In this document: piece after piece, positions 19,963-31,486 of the stretch | How the letters are laid out: each line of letters begins with the position of its first letter | Position numbering within the stretch: the first letter of the stretch is position 1 | Assembly: GCA_902620525.1 (NCBI GenBank) | Contig: CACNIK010000001.1 | Location: 62,001 to 126,000, forward strand | From: an uncultured Pelagibacteraceae bacterium | Lineage (GTDB): Bacteria > Pseudomonadota > Alphaproteobacteria > Pelagibacterales > Pelagibacteraceae | Length of the DNA stretch: 64,000 bases | Direction of reading: 5' to 3' | Made by a program: the position numbers and the translations under genes | Notes under the pieces: model-generated | Told to the model about the DNA's origin: nothing | The model's database searches: none | What the model saw: the letters and a program-made list of their open reading frames with translations, nothing else

Positions 19963-20696
19963 TGAAATTAGAAGTAAAAAATTTAGTAAAAAAGTTTAAA
20001 GGTTTTACCGCAGTAAAAAATATAAGCTTTAATATCAATGATGGACAGACATTAGGTGTTCTAGGACCTAATGGATGTGGAAAAACAACTACTATAGGAA
20101 TGCTTCTTGGATTAATTAAACCGTCAAATGGTGAGATTCTTATAAATGATGAAAATTTTGAAAAACTAAATAGAGAAAAAATATTAAGTCAATTTAATTT
20201 TGCATCACCATATGTTGAGTTGCCAAAGAAACTTACTGTTAAAGAAAACTTAGAGATATACGGTAGACTATATGGTGTAAATAATTTGACTAAAAGAATA
20301 CAAGAAATTTCTTATGACCTAAATTTAGATTTATTTTTAAACAAGAAAACAGGGGAGTTATCGTCTGGACAAAAAAACAGAGTTTCTTTAGCAAAATCAC
20401 TTATAAATAGTCCCAAAATTTTATTTTTAGATGAACCAACTGCAAGTCTAGATCCTGATATTGGAGATTTTGTCAGAAAATATATCGAGGATTATAAGTC
20501 AAAAAATAAAGTTTCAATACTATTAGCATCACATAACATGAAAGAAGTGGAAAGACTTTGTGACCAAGTCATAATGATGAAAGAAGGTGAGATAGTTGAT
20601 AGAGGAACATGTCAATCTTTAATTGATAAACACGGTAGAAATAATTTAGAAGATACATTTTTAAAATTAGCGAGAAACAAAAATGAACTGGAATAA
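19962..20696 (+). CDS. ABC transporter ATP-binding protein (ABC-2/DrrA-like)
   Basis: A 244-residue ATPase subunit with Walker A GPNGCGKTTT, signature LSSGQKNR, Walker B LFLDEPTASLD and the switch histidine in LLASHNMKEVE. It resembles the ATPase of ABC-2 exporters such as DrrA, NodI or CcmA-type systems. It overlaps the permease gene by 14 bases, and together they would form an exporter. The cargo is unknown; the neighbouring glycosyltransferase hints at a glycan or lipid but this is inference. Confidence 0.92.
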   Translation: MKLEVKNLVKKFKGFTAVKNISFNINDGQTLGVLGPNGCGKTTTIGMLLGLIKPSNGEILINDENFEKLNREKILSQFNFASPYVELPKKLTVKENLEIYGRLYGVNNLTKRIQEISYDLNLDLFLNKKTGELSSGQKNRVSLAKSLINSPKILFLDEPTASLDPDIGDFVRKYIEDYKSKNKVSILLASHNMKEVERLCDQVIMMKEGEIVDRGTCQSLIDKHGRNNLEDTFLKLARNKNELE

Positions 20697-21474
20697 AGTT
20701 TACGGTCTAAGTCTGAGACATTTTTATTTAATCAAAAGTTCTTTTCCAAGAATTTTAGATTTAGTTTATTGGCCAAGTATTCAAATTTTTTTGTGGGGGT
20801 TTATTTCAAAATTTTTCACTTTGAGCTCGTCTTATTATAATAATACTGTTGGTGTAATTTTATCTGCAGCCATACTTTATGATTTTCTATTTAGATCAAG
20901 TATAAGCTATAACATGATGTTTTTGGAGGAGATATGGAGTAGAAATTTTACAAATTTATTTATTTCGCCAATTAAAATTAAAGAAATTATCGCGGCATTG
21001 ACATTAACAGCAATTGTAAGAACTCTGATTGGTATGGTTCCAGCTGCATTGCTTGCGATACCATTGTTCGGGGTTTCTATTTTTAAAATTGGATTGCCCC
21101 TGATATCTTTATTATTAAGTCTTTATATTTTTGGAATTACTTTAGGTTTGTTAGTAACTTCTGGATTAATTAGATTTGGTCCTTCATTTGAAAATATAGC
21201 CTGGGCTAGTCTATTTTTTTTAGCTCCATTAGGATGCATATATTACCCCATAGAAATCTTACCTGAATGGTTGCAGATAATTGCAAAAATACTACCTTTA
21301 GTTCATATTTTTGAAGAAATGAGAAACATTTTAATTAATGATATTATAAGTTATACTCAAATATTTTTAGCAATAACCATTTCTATTTTTTACTTCATGC
21401 TAGGAGTCGCAGTTTTTTATATTTCGTATGCTGGGGCAAAAATTAGAGGAACTTTGATAAATGTTGGAGAATAA
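20683..21474 (+). CDS. ABC-2 type transporter permease
   Basis: A 263-residue integral membrane protein with about six hydrophobic segments (for example WPSIQIFLWGFISKFF, TAIVRTLIGMVPAALLAIPL, LPLISLLLSLYIFGITLGLL, WASLFFLAPLGCIYYPIEIL, IFLAITISIFYFMLGVAVFY). The PxxxLPxWLQ-like turn (PIEILPEWLQIIAKILPL) is typical of the ABC-2 family of NodJ/DrrB-like permeases. Partner of the overlapping ATPase gene; the stop codon abuts the next gene. Confidence 0.9.
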   Translation: MNWNKVYGLSLRHFYLIKSSFPRILDLVYWPSIQIFLWGFISKFFTLSSSYYNNTVGVILSAAILYDFLFRSSISYNMMFLEEIWSRNFTNLFISPIKIKEIIAALTLTAIVRTLIGMVPAALLAIPLFGVSIFKIGLPLISLLLSLYIFGITLGLLVTSGLIRFGPSFENIAWASLFFLAPLGCIYYPIEILPEWLQIIAKILPLVHIFEEMRNILINDIISYTQIFLAITISIFYFMLGVAVFYISYAGAKIRGTLINVGE

Positions 21475-22182
21475 ATGCATAATAAAATAGAGCAAATCAA
21501 GAAAAACGAAAGCCCTCCGAAAGTAATTAAAAATTTATTTAGTAAAGACGAAGTTAATAAGTTCCTTAATCTTTACGAACAATTACCGACAACAGTTCAT
21601 AACAAAAAACAAAATGTTATTAAAAAGAGATGGTTAAAAGAATTCGGTAAAGAATTAGAGGAATTATTTTATAAAAAATTAAAAAATGAAATTGGCGATT
21701 TCAAATACGATAATTTAAAAACAGACAATGGAGACATAATTTATGGCCTTTTTCAAGAAAGCTATAATCCAATAGGATTACATATTGATGGGGGCTTTAA
21801 TTTTGAAGACTTAATTTATAAACAAAGCTTGATACCCCTTACACCAGTTGGAAGTACTGTGATTTTCAAAAATAGATACTATGGAAAATCTACAAATTTT
21901 ACAATTGATAAAAAAGAATTAGAAAAAACAAAACTTAATTACGGACAAAATATAAGGTCAAATAAACATATTGGAATGTTTGGAAATAAACCTTTCAGTG
22001 CTGATGATCACAAAAAATTTTTACAACATGAAAAAATAGATAATCTTCTAGGTCTTGAAATTGAATTAGTTTATGAATGGGAGTTAGGGTCTATGCTAAT
22101 TTTTGATAGAACTAATTTACATTGCTCCTCATCTAAAATTGAAGGAAAAAAAATTGGTTTAACGACTTTTACTAAAAAATAA
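21475..22182 (+). CDS. 2OG-Fe(II) oxygenase-like protein
   Basis: A 235-residue protein with a probable double-stranded beta-helix fold. LHIDGGF supplies the H-x-D pair, the later NLHCSSSKIEGKKIGLTTF supplies the distal histidine and a basic residue for 2-oxoglutarate, so the 2-His-1-carboxylate facial triad appears complete. Function of this subgroup is unknown. It sits directly after the ABC exporter genes and three bases before a GT17 glycosyltransferase, all on the plus strand, suggesting a joint role in making or decorating an exported compound. Confidence 0.68.
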   Translation: MHNKIEQIKKNESPPKVIKNLFSKDEVNKFLNLYEQLPTTVHNKKQNVIKKRWLKEFGKELEELFYKKLKNEIGDFKYDNLKTDNGDIIYGLFQESYNPIGLHIDGGFNFEDLIYKQSLIPLTPVGSTVIFKNRYYGKSTNFTIDKKELEKTKLNYGQNIRSNKHIGMFGNKPFSADDHKKFLQHEKIDNLLGLEIELVYEWELGSMLIFDRTNLHCSSSKIEGKKIGLTTFTKK

Positions 22183-22185
22183 ATT

Positions 22186-22992
22186 ATGGCAATATATGAT
22201 TGCTTTCAATATTTTAACGAAGAACATATAGCTGATTTAAGATTTAATATTTTAAATGAGTTTGTAGACTACTTTGTAATAGTTGAGTCTACGGTTAATC
22301 ATCAAGGAAAAGAAAAAAAATTACAATTTGATATTAGTAAGTATCAAAAGTTTAAAAACAAAATTAGATATATTATTGTTGATGATACTCCAGAAAATAT
22401 AAAAAAACCACATGAGGGTGGAGAGTCTTTAGTTGAACAACATCAAAGAAATTCATTAATGAAAGTTCTCAGCAAAGCTGATGATGAGGATTTAATTATT
22501 TTATCTGATGTTGATGAAGTTCCAAATTTGAAAAAATTAAACTTATTCAATAAAAAAAATTTTGGAGTATTTTCACAAAGAATGTTTATGTATAAAATTA
22601 ATTTTTTAAATTTAGACGAAAATAATTGGCATGGTTCAAAAATTTGTTTAAAAAAAAAGTTAAAATCTCCTCAATGGTTAAGAAATTTAAAGTTTAAAAA
22701 ATATCCTTTTTGGAGGATAGATAAACCAAAAAACATTCAAATTATTCAAGACGGTGGTTGGCACTTTGCTTATTTACAAAGTGCGGAAAATATTTCAAAA
22801 AAAATAAGATCTTTTGCGCATGGAGAATTTAACAAGGAACATTTAACAGATGAATCAAAAATAAGAGATAAAATTCGAAAAGGGGAAGATGTATTTGAGC
22901 GAGGTTTTAAAATAAAAAAAGTTAGTATAGACAAATCTTTTCCAGATTATATTCAAAAAAATCAAAATATTTTGAAAAATTGGATTGCTTAA
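22186..22992 (+). CDS. Glycosyltransferase family 17 protein
   Basis: A 268-residue protein resembling GT17 (beta-1,4-N-acetylglucosaminyltransferase III family). Typical features are the start MAIYDCFQYFNE, FVIVESTVNHQGK, RNSLMKVL, the ILSDVDEVPN acidic motif expected to bind metal and sugar nucleotide, and the WHFAYLQSAENISKKIRSFAH segment. Bacterial GT17 proteins are usually found in surface glycan loci. The gene ends two bases before the oppositely oriented tRNA-Arg. Donor and acceptor are unknown. Confidence 0.85.
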   Translation: MAIYDCFQYFNEEHIADLRFNILNEFVDYFVIVESTVNHQGKEKKLQFDISKYQKFKNKIRYIIVDDTPENIKKPHEGGESLVEQHQRNSLMKVLSKADDEDLIILSDVDEVPNLKKLNLFNKKNFGVFSQRMFMYKINFLNLDENNWHGSKICLKKKLKSPQWLRNLKFKKYPFWRIDKPKNIQIIQDGGWHFAYLQSAENISKKIRSFAHGEFNKEHLTDESKIRDKIRKGEDVFERGFKIKKVSIDKSFPDYIQKNQNILKNWIA

Positions 22993-22994
22993 CA

Positions 22995-23071
22995 TGGTGC
23001 GTCCGGAAGGATTTGAACCCTCAACCTTCTGATCCGAAGTCAGACGCTCTATCCAGTTGAGCTACGAACGC
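22995..23071 (-). tRNA. tRNA-Arg (anticodon TCG)
   Basis: A 77-base tRNA on the minus strand. Acceptor GCGTTCG pairs with CGGACGC, the anticodon arm is TCTGA-CTTCGGA-TCAGA (anticodon TCG), the T loop is canonical TTCAAAT, the D loop has GG, and CCA is encoded. It lies between two plus-strand genes with only two bases to the GT17 stop. Confidence 0.95.
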
Positions 23072-23092
23072 ACAAGTAGTAATTTAAATTAA

Positions 23093-24076
23093 ATGAAAAA
23101 TAAAACAATTAAAATATTTTCTACCTCATCAGATAAAGGAAAAAGAATTGATATTTTTTTGGCTGAAAAATTAAAAGAGATGACTAGATCAAATATAAAA
23201 AAAATAATTAATCAAAAAAAAGTTAAGGTAAACAACGTAATTGTAGAAGCTCAGTCGAAGAAAATTAAAGACAATGATAAAATTAATATAACTTTTCACG
23301 AGGAGAAAAATGAAAAGATAATACCTTCAACTAAAAATTTACAAATTGTTTATGAGGATAAAGACCTTATGATAATAAATAAACCTCAAGGAATGGTGGT
23401 ACACCCAGGTGCGGGAAATAAAAGTAATACATTAGTAAATGCACTTATTGGAAAATATAAAAAAAAATTATCTAGTTTAGGTGGATCAACTAGGCCGGGG
23501 ATTGTTCATAGAATAGATAAAGACACTAGTGGATTATTAGTAGTTGCAAAAAATAATTTTACTCACGCTGATTTAGGTAGGCAATTTAGTAAACATTCAA
23601 TTAAAAGAAAATATATTGCACTAATTTGGGGTGTACTAAGACCTTTGCAAGGGACGATTGAGACGTTTATTACAAGAAGTAAAAGAAATAGGCAACTTAT
23701 GACGACTGATGAGTTTAAGGGAAAAAAGGCTATAACAAAATATTCAATAATAAAAGTATTTAACAAAAAAGATATTCCTAAAATAAGTTTAATAGAATTT
23801 GAATTAAAAACTGGAAGAACTCATCAAATAAGAGTTCACATGATTTATAAAGGGACCAGTTTACTTGGAGATCAAAAATACCGTAAAAGAAATTTGAAAT
23901 TTAATAAAATTGACGCGACATTTGAAAAAATCTTAAATTCATTTAACGGTCAAGTTTTACATGCATCCACATTAGGATTTAATCATCCAAGAAACTTAAA
24001 TAAGGTGCAGTTTAAAACAAAATTGCCCTTAAAATTTAAAAAATTAGTTGATTATCTTGAAAGTTTAAAGAATTGA
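23093..24076 (+). CDS. rluD: Ribosomal large subunit pseudouridine synthase (RluD family)
   Basis: A 327-residue RluA/RluD-type pseudouridine synthase. An N-terminal S4 RNA-binding domain (about 15-75) precedes the catalytic domain. Catalytic Asp142 lies in HRIDKDTSGLLVVAK; other blocks are NKPQGMVVHPG, LKTGRTHQIRVHM and GDQKY. It most likely modifies helix 69 of 23S rRNA (RluD) because of the S4 domain and its usual neighbour rpoH, though RluC is a possible alternative. Confidence 0.9.
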   Translation: MKNKTIKIFSTSSDKGKRIDIFLAEKLKEMTRSNIKKIINQKKVKVNNVIVEAQSKKIKDNDKINITFHEEKNEKIIPSTKNLQIVYEDKDLMIINKPQGMVVHPGAGNKSNTLVNALIGKYKKKLSSLGGSTRPGIVHRIDKDTSGLLVVAKNNFTHADLGRQFSKHSIKRKYIALIWGVLRPLQGTIETFITRSKRNRQLMTTDEFKGKKAITKYSIIKVFNKKDIPKISLIEFELKTGRTHQIRVHMIYKGTSLLGDQKYRKRNLKFNKIDATFEKILNSFNGQVLHASTLGFNHPRNLNKVQFKTKLPLKFKKLVDYLESLKN

Positions 24077-24098
24077 AATTATATATACTCTTTTGATT

Positions 24099-24995
24099 AT
24101 GACAAAAGATAAAGAGATAACTAACTTACCTTCTCCAGCTTCAGGAAGTCTGTCTTTATATTTATCTCAAATTAAAAAATTTCCAATGTTAGACGCGGAG
24201 GAAGAGTATATGTTAGCGAAAAATTGGAAGGAAAGAGGTAACCTTAAAGCAGCACATAAATTAGTTACAAGCCATTTAAGATTGGTAGCAAAAATCGCTA
24301 TGGGATACAGAGGATACGGTTTGCCTGTAAACGAATTAATTTCTGAAGGAAATATAGGTTTAATGCAAGCAGTTAAAAAATTTGACCCAGATAAAGGATT
24401 TCGACTCGCAACATATGCAATGTGGTGGATCAAAGCTTCTATACAGGAATATGTTTTAAGATCATGGAGTTTAGTTAAAATGGGAACAACAACAGCACAA
24501 AAGAAACTTTTTTTCAATCTTAAAAAAATTAAAAATCAAATAGCACCTGGTCAAGAGGGAGACTTAAAAGATAGTCAAGTTGAAGAAATTTCCAAAAGGT
24601 TGGACGTAGATTCAGAGGAGGTCGTTAATATGAACAGAAGAATGATGGGACAGGAGAAGTCTCTTAATAGCCCCATCAAAGCTGGAGAAGCTGATGAATG
24701 GCAAGATTGGTTGGTAGATGAAAACTTGGATCAAGAATTACTTTTATCTCAAAAACAAGAATTTGATGATAGAAAAGAATTATTAAATAATTCGATGAGC
24801 ATTTTGGATAAGAGAGAAACTGATATTTTAAAAGCAAGAAGGTTGAGTGAAAATCCTAAAACTTTAGAAGAATTGAGTGCTAAATTTAAAATTAGTAGAG
24901 AAAGAGTTAGACAAATTGAAACTAAAGCTTTTGAAAAACTACAAAAATCTATGATTAATGCAAGTAAATCAAAAAACTTGCTTCCTAAGAATTAG
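24099..24995 (+). CDS. rpoH: RNA polymerase heat-shock sigma factor
   Basis: A sigma-32 type factor of about 298 residues from ATG 24099 (a TTG two codons earlier also is open). Region 2 has NELISEGNIGLMQAVKKFDPDKGFRLATYAMWWIKASIQEYVL (residues spread over about 75-118), the RpoH-box-like AQKKLFFNLKKIK follows, and region 4 ends with the helix-turn-helix LEELSAKFKISRERVRQIETKA. Directs transcription of heat-shock genes, including ftsH in many proteobacteria. The stop directly abuts the convergent purA gene. Confidence 0.95.
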   Translation: MTKDKEITNLPSPASGSLSLYLSQIKKFPMLDAEEEYMLAKNWKERGNLKAAHKLVTSHLRLVAKIAMGYRGYGLPVNELISEGNIGLMQAVKKFDPDKGFRLATYAMWWIKASIQEYVLRSWSLVKMGTTTAQKKLFFNLKKIKNQIAPGQEGDLKDSQVEEISKRLDVDSEEVVNMNRRMMGQEKSLNSPIKAGEADEWQDWLVDENLDQELLLSQKQEFDDRKELLNNSMSILDKRETDILKARRLSENPKTLEELSAKFKISRERVRQIETKAFEKLQKSMINASKSKNLLPKN

Positions 24996-27100
<2,105 letters not shown>

Positions 27101-28432
27101 TTATTTTATCGAATTTTTTATTATTTTAATACATTCTAAAATTAAACTTTTATCATATGATTCTGCCATTATTCTAATCTTTGGTTCTGTGCCAGATTTT
27201 CTTAACAAAATTCTCCCTTTTTTACCCATCAATTTGCTTGCTTTTTTTACGGCAATTTTGCACCTAGGTTTGTTAATTATGCTCTTATCTTTGACAATAA
27301 CATTTTCTAAAATCTGTGGTAAAGGTTTAAACACATCAAGTAAGTCACTAGCTTTTTTTCCTTTTCTTAAAGAAAATAAAACTTCAAGGGCAACGAGCAA
27401 ACCATCGCCCGTGGTTGCAAACTTACCCAAAATAATGTGTCCAGATTGCTCTCCACCTAAATTAAAGTTTAGTTTTTTCATTTTTTCCTTTACATACCTA
27501 TCTCCTACTTTAGACCTTGAGAATTTTATTTTTTGATCTTTCAAAAATTTTTCTAGTCCATAATTAGACATTAAGGTCCCTACCACTCCTCCTTTTAAAA
27601 TTCTTTTTGACTTCCATCTTCTTGCTAACATTGCAATTATTTGGTCACCGTCAATAATTTTTCCCCTTTCATCACACATAATAATTCTGTCAGCATCACC
27701 ATCAAATGAAATACCAACATTCGCTTTGAATTTTTTTACAGCTGATTTAATTTTTGAGGGAAAAGTAGATCCACATTTTTCATTTATATTCAAACCATCG
27801 GGTTTAATTCCGATGGGAAATATTTTTGCTCCAAGTTCTTTTAAAAGCTTAGGAGCAGCTTTATAGCATGCCCCATTAGCACAGTCTAAAACTATTTTAG
27901 TACCTTTTAAATTAAAGTTTTTTGGAAAATTATTTTTTAAGATTTTAATATACTTTTCATTTCCATCTTCTAATCTTTTTACCCTACCTAGAAATTTTGG
28001 ATTTGTGAGTTGTTTAGTATTTTTCGTATCAATTAATTTCTCTATTTTTTTTTCAATTTTATCCGATAGTTTCATTCCATCAGGGCCGAATAATTTTAAA
28101 CCATTATCGTAAAAAGGATTGTGTGAAGCCGTTATCATAATGCCCATATTAGCTCTCATAGATTTTGTTAACATTGCAAGTCCATTAGTTGGTAAAGGAC
28201 CTAAAGTGAATACGTGCATACCTCCAGAGACTAATCCTGATACCAAAGCAGGCTCTAAAGTATAGCCAGATAATCTTGTATCTTTAGCTATGATTGCAAC
28301 TTGTTTAGACTTTTTTTGATTTTTAAAATATGTGCCAGATGCTAAACCAAACTTAAAAAATTTTTCACCTGTTATGATTCCCCTATTAACAGTTCCTCTT
28401 ATGCCATCTGTACCAAAATACTTATTTTTCAT
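27101..28432 (-). CDS. glmM: Phosphoglucosamine mutase
   Basis: A 443-residue GlmM turning glucosamine-6-phosphate into glucosamine-1-phosphate for UDP-GlcNAc, needed for peptidoglycan and lipopolysaccharide. The phosphoserine is Ser103 in TASHNPF, the metal loop is SFDGDADR, the sugar loop GGEQSGHI and the phosphate loop LLRKSGTEPKIRIM. Follows folP with one overlapping base (order ftsH-folP-glmM, as in many proteobacteria). Confidence 0.96.
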   Translation of the reverse strand: MKNKYFGTDGIRGTVNRGIITGEKFFKFGLASGTYFKNQKKSKQVAIIAKDTRLSGYTLEPALVSGLVSGGMHVFTLGPLPTNGLAMLTKSMRANMGIMITASHNPFYDNGLKLFGPDGMKLSDKIEKKIEKLIDTKNTKQLTNPKFLGRVKRLEDGNEKYIKILKNNFPKNFNLKGTKIVLDCANGACYKAAPKLLKELGAKIFPIGIKPDGLNINEKCGSTFPSKIKSAVKKFKANVGISFDGDADRIIMCDERGKIIDGDQIIAMLARRWKSKRILKGGVVGTLMSNYGLEKFLKDQKIKFSRSKVGDRYVKEKMKKLNFNLGGEQSGHIILGKFATTGDGLLVALEVLFSLRKGKKASDLLDVFKPLPQILENVIVKDKSIINKPRCKIAVKKASKLMGKKGRILLRKSGTEPKIRIMAESYDKSLILECIKIIKNSIK

Positions 28433-29493
28433 TAATTTGATATAATCTTTTTAAAAACTAAAATTCCCTGTTTCACCTCTTTTACATTATGAACTCTAAA
28501 AATTTGTACTCCTTGAGATAGTAAAAAAAGAACTGAAGCTATTGTTCCACCAGTTCTATCTTTGCTATCAAACTTTCCAGATATTTGATTGATAAATCTT
28601 TTTCTTGAAGTACCAATTAAAATCGGAAAGCCAAGACTATGAAACAAAGATATTTTGGAAATTAAAGTCAAATTATGTTTCAAATTTTTACCAAAACCGA
28701 TTCCAGGGTCTAAAACAATTTTCTTATTGTCGAATCTTTTGTTGATACTTGTTTCAAAAAAATCATAGATGTCCAATAACACATTTTTATAATTTGGATT
28801 TTTTTGCATGGAGTTTGGGGTACCTTTCATATGATGAAGAACTTTTGCGATATTATATTTTTTTAATTTTTGTAGAGAGTTTACGTCGTAATTGAAACCA
28901 GAAACATCATTAATGAGATCAACTCCATGTTTAATACCTTTGGTCATTAAATCAGATTTTCTTGTATCAATTGAAAGGCATGTTTTTTTATATTGTTTTT
29001 TAAACTTACTAATTACAAACTTCACTCTTTTCCATTCAATTTCTTGTGGAACAGTTTTTGAACCAGGTCTAGTAGATTCTCCTCCTACATCTATAATATC
29101 TGCTCCTGACAAAATCATTTCTGTAGTATGTTTAAGAGATTTATTATTTGTATTATATTTACCGCCATCAGAAAAACTGTCGGGAGTGAGGTTAAGTATT
29201 CCCATTATGGAAGGTTCGGCAAAATCAATATGATGGAGAAAGTTTTTTCTCTTCGAAGTTATATTCTTCAAATCTTTGAGAACTTTATTTCTTAGGGAAC
29301 GACTTAGAGTTTTTATTTTTTTTAAATTTATAACTTTAGAGTTAATTTTTTCCTTTTTTCTAGTAATTATCTCTATTTGATCAAAAGATATGTTTTTGTT
29401 TCCGCATAAAGGTAGGGCTTTCCTAGTTTTTATCGAATGTTTTGCAGTTTGTCCGTATTTAAAATTACACGCTCTAGTGTAATATTTGATCAT
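28432..29493 (-). CDS. folP: Dihydropteroate synthase
   Basis: FolP joins p-aminobenzoate to the pterin diphosphate in folate synthesis. The TIM-barrel domain starts near residue 93 (MGILNLTPDSFSDGG), followed by IDVGGESTRPGS and the later LDPGIGFGKN and IGTSRKRFI motifs. At 353 residues it is longer than the usual 270-290 because of an N-terminal extension of about 90 residues rich in lysine, comparable to some alphaproteobacterial forms. It is three bases from ftsH and overlaps glmM by one. Confidence 0.93.
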   Translation of the reverse strand: MIKYYTRACNFKYGQTAKHSIKTRKALPLCGNKNISFDQIEIITRKKEKINSKVINLKKIKTLSRSLRNKVLKDLKNITSKRKNFLHHIDFAEPSIMGILNLTPDSFSDGGKYNTNNKSLKHTTEMILSGADIIDVGGESTRPGSKTVPQEIEWKRVKFVISKFKKQYKKTCLSIDTRKSDLMTKGIKHGVDLINDVSGFNYDVNSLQKLKKYNIAKVLHHMKGTPNSMQKNPNYKNVLLDIYDFFETSINKRFDNKKIVLDPGIGFGKNLKHNLTLISKISLFHSLGFPILIGTSRKRFINQISGKFDSKDRTGGTIASVLFLLSQGVQIFRVHNVKEVKQGILVFKKIISN

Positions 29494-29496
29494 TAG

Positions 29497-31392
29497 TTAA
29501 ACTACTGGCTTCGGTTTTAAACCTATCGTTCCTAAAGCTGAAGTTTCCTTTGTATCCTCTTTTGTATCACTCTCAAATGATCTGGTTGGTTTTTTATCTT
29601 TTAAAATTAAATCTCTTATTTCGTCTCCAGATAAAGTCTCATAAACTAGTAAAGCTTTTGCAATTTTATGAAGATCATCAATTTTTTCTGTAAGAACTGC
29701 TCTTGCTCTTTCATATCCTTTGTCAACTATCTTTTTAACTTCAGAGTCAACTTTTCTAGCAGTTTCCTCGGACATGTTCTGTTGCTTAGTAACCGATCTA
29801 CCTAAAAAAACTTCTTCCTCATTTTCCCCATATGCAATTGTACCTAATTCTGCACTCATCCCATATTTCGTAACCATATTTTTTGCCATTTTTGTTACCA
29901 TATCAATGTCAGAAGAGGCACCAGACGTGACTTTATCATGACCAAAAATTATTTCTTCAGCTATTCTTCCGCCCATTGCAACAGCTATATCTGAATGCAT
30001 TTTTTCTCTAGTAACCGATAATTGGTCTCTTTCAGGCAATCTCATTACCATACCTAATGCTCTACCTCTTGGAATAATTGTGGCCTTATGAATCGGGTCT
30101 GAAGCTTTTTCGTTTAAAGCAACTATAGCATGACCACCTTCATGGTACGCAGTTAGTTTTTTCTCATCCTCGCTCATAACCATTGATCTTCTTTCAGCAC
30201 CCATCATTACTTTATCCTTGGCATCTTCTACATCTGACATAGTTACGACTCTTTTATTTTTTCTAGCTGCCAAAAGAGCTGCCTCATTAACAAGATTTGC
30301 TAAGTCAGCACCTGAAAAACCTGGAGTCCCTCTAGCTATCGTTCTTAATTTTACATCTGGTCCAGTGTTAATTTTTTTAATATGAACTTTCAAAATAGCC
30401 TCTCTACCTATAATGTCTGGATTACCAACCACTACTTGTCTGTCAAATCTTCCTGGTCTTAACAATGCAGGGTCAAGAACATCTGGTCTATTTGTAGCGG
30501 CAATTAAAATTATTCCTTCGTTTGTATCAAATCCATCCATCTCAACTAACAACTGATTTAAAGTCTGCTCTCTTTCGTCATTTCCTCCACCAAGTCCCGC
30601 ACCTCTACTTCTACCTACAGCATCAATTTCATCTATAAATATTATGCATGGTGAATTTTTTTTACCTTGTTCAAACATATCTCTGACTCTAGACGCACCA
30701 ACGCCTACAAACATTTCAACAAAATCAGAACCTGATATAGAAAAAAATGGAACGTTTGCTTCACCTGCTATTGCTTTTGCTAATAAAGTTTTACCAGTGC
30801 CAGGAGGTCCGATTAATAATGCACCTTTAGGAATTTTTCCACCAAGTCTACTAAATTTTTTTGGATCTCTTAAAAATTCAACTATTTCCTCTACTTCTTC
30901 TTTAGCTTCTTCGACACCTGCAACATCATTAAAAGTAACTTTGCCAGTTGCTTCATTCAACAACTTGGCTTTCGACCTTCCAAATCCCATAGCTCCGCCT
31001 TTTCCACCTTGCATTTGACGCATGAAAAAAATCCACACCCCAATTAGTAATAACATTGGGAACCATGATAGAAGTATTCCCAATAAAGAGGGCATTTTAT
31101 CTTCTTTAGGAGCAGCAGTTATACTCACTCCTTTATCAGATAACTTTTCGACAAGATTAGGATAGTTTGGAGAAAAAGTGGTGAAATTATTCCCATCCGC
31201 TAATACACCTGTAATATTATTTCCTTGAATTTCAACTTCAACTACTCTCCCAGAGTCCACCTCAGTCAAAAATCTTGAAAAAGCCATTTCATTATTTTTA
31301 GAGCTGATTTTCTTGGGATCCTGAAACATATTAAATAATCCTATTGAAAGGAAAATTATAATTGCCCACATTAAAAGATTTTTTAAATTCAT
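29497..31392 (-). CDS. ftsH: ATP-dependent zinc metalloprotease FtsH
   Basis: A 631-residue membrane AAA+ protease that degrades membrane and short-lived proteins. Two transmembrane helices (about 5-22 and 103-124) flank a small periplasmic domain. Walker A is GPPGTGKT (195-202), Walker B IIFIDEID (250-257), the second region of homology follows, and the zinc site is HEGGH (417-421), where HEAGH is more usual; the HExxH pattern is kept. Its position between tilS and folP is the usual proteobacterial one. Confidence 0.98.
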   Translation of the reverse strand: MNLKNLLMWAIIIFLSIGLFNMFQDPKKISSKNNEMAFSRFLTEVDSGRVVEVEIQGNNITGVLADGNNFTTFSPNYPNLVEKLSDKGVSITAAPKEDKMPSLLGILLSWFPMLLLIGVWIFFMRQMQGGKGGAMGFGRSKAKLLNEATGKVTFNDVAGVEEAKEEVEEIVEFLRDPKKFSRLGGKIPKGALLIGPPGTGKTLLAKAIAGEANVPFFSISGSDFVEMFVGVGASRVRDMFEQGKKNSPCIIFIDEIDAVGRSRGAGLGGGNDEREQTLNQLLVEMDGFDTNEGIILIAATNRPDVLDPALLRPGRFDRQVVVGNPDIIGREAILKVHIKKINTGPDVKLRTIARGTPGFSGADLANLVNEAALLAARKNKRVVTMSDVEDAKDKVMMGAERRSMVMSEDEKKLTAYHEGGHAIVALNEKASDPIHKATIIPRGRALGMVMRLPERDQLSVTREKMHSDIAVAMGGRIAEEIIFGHDKVTSGASSDIDMVTKMAKNMVTKYGMSAELGTIAYGENEEEVFLGRSVTKQQNMSEETARKVDSEVKKIVDKGYERARAVLTEKIDDLHKIAKALLVYETLSGDEIRDLILKDKKPTRSFESDTKEDTKETSALGTIGLKPKPVV

Positions 31393-31486
31393 AATTGTTA
31401 AATAAGTATTTTTTTACAATAAACAAGTAATATTTGAAAAGATTATAGTTGTAAATATGGCAAAATATCTTAATTTAATCCTGTAA

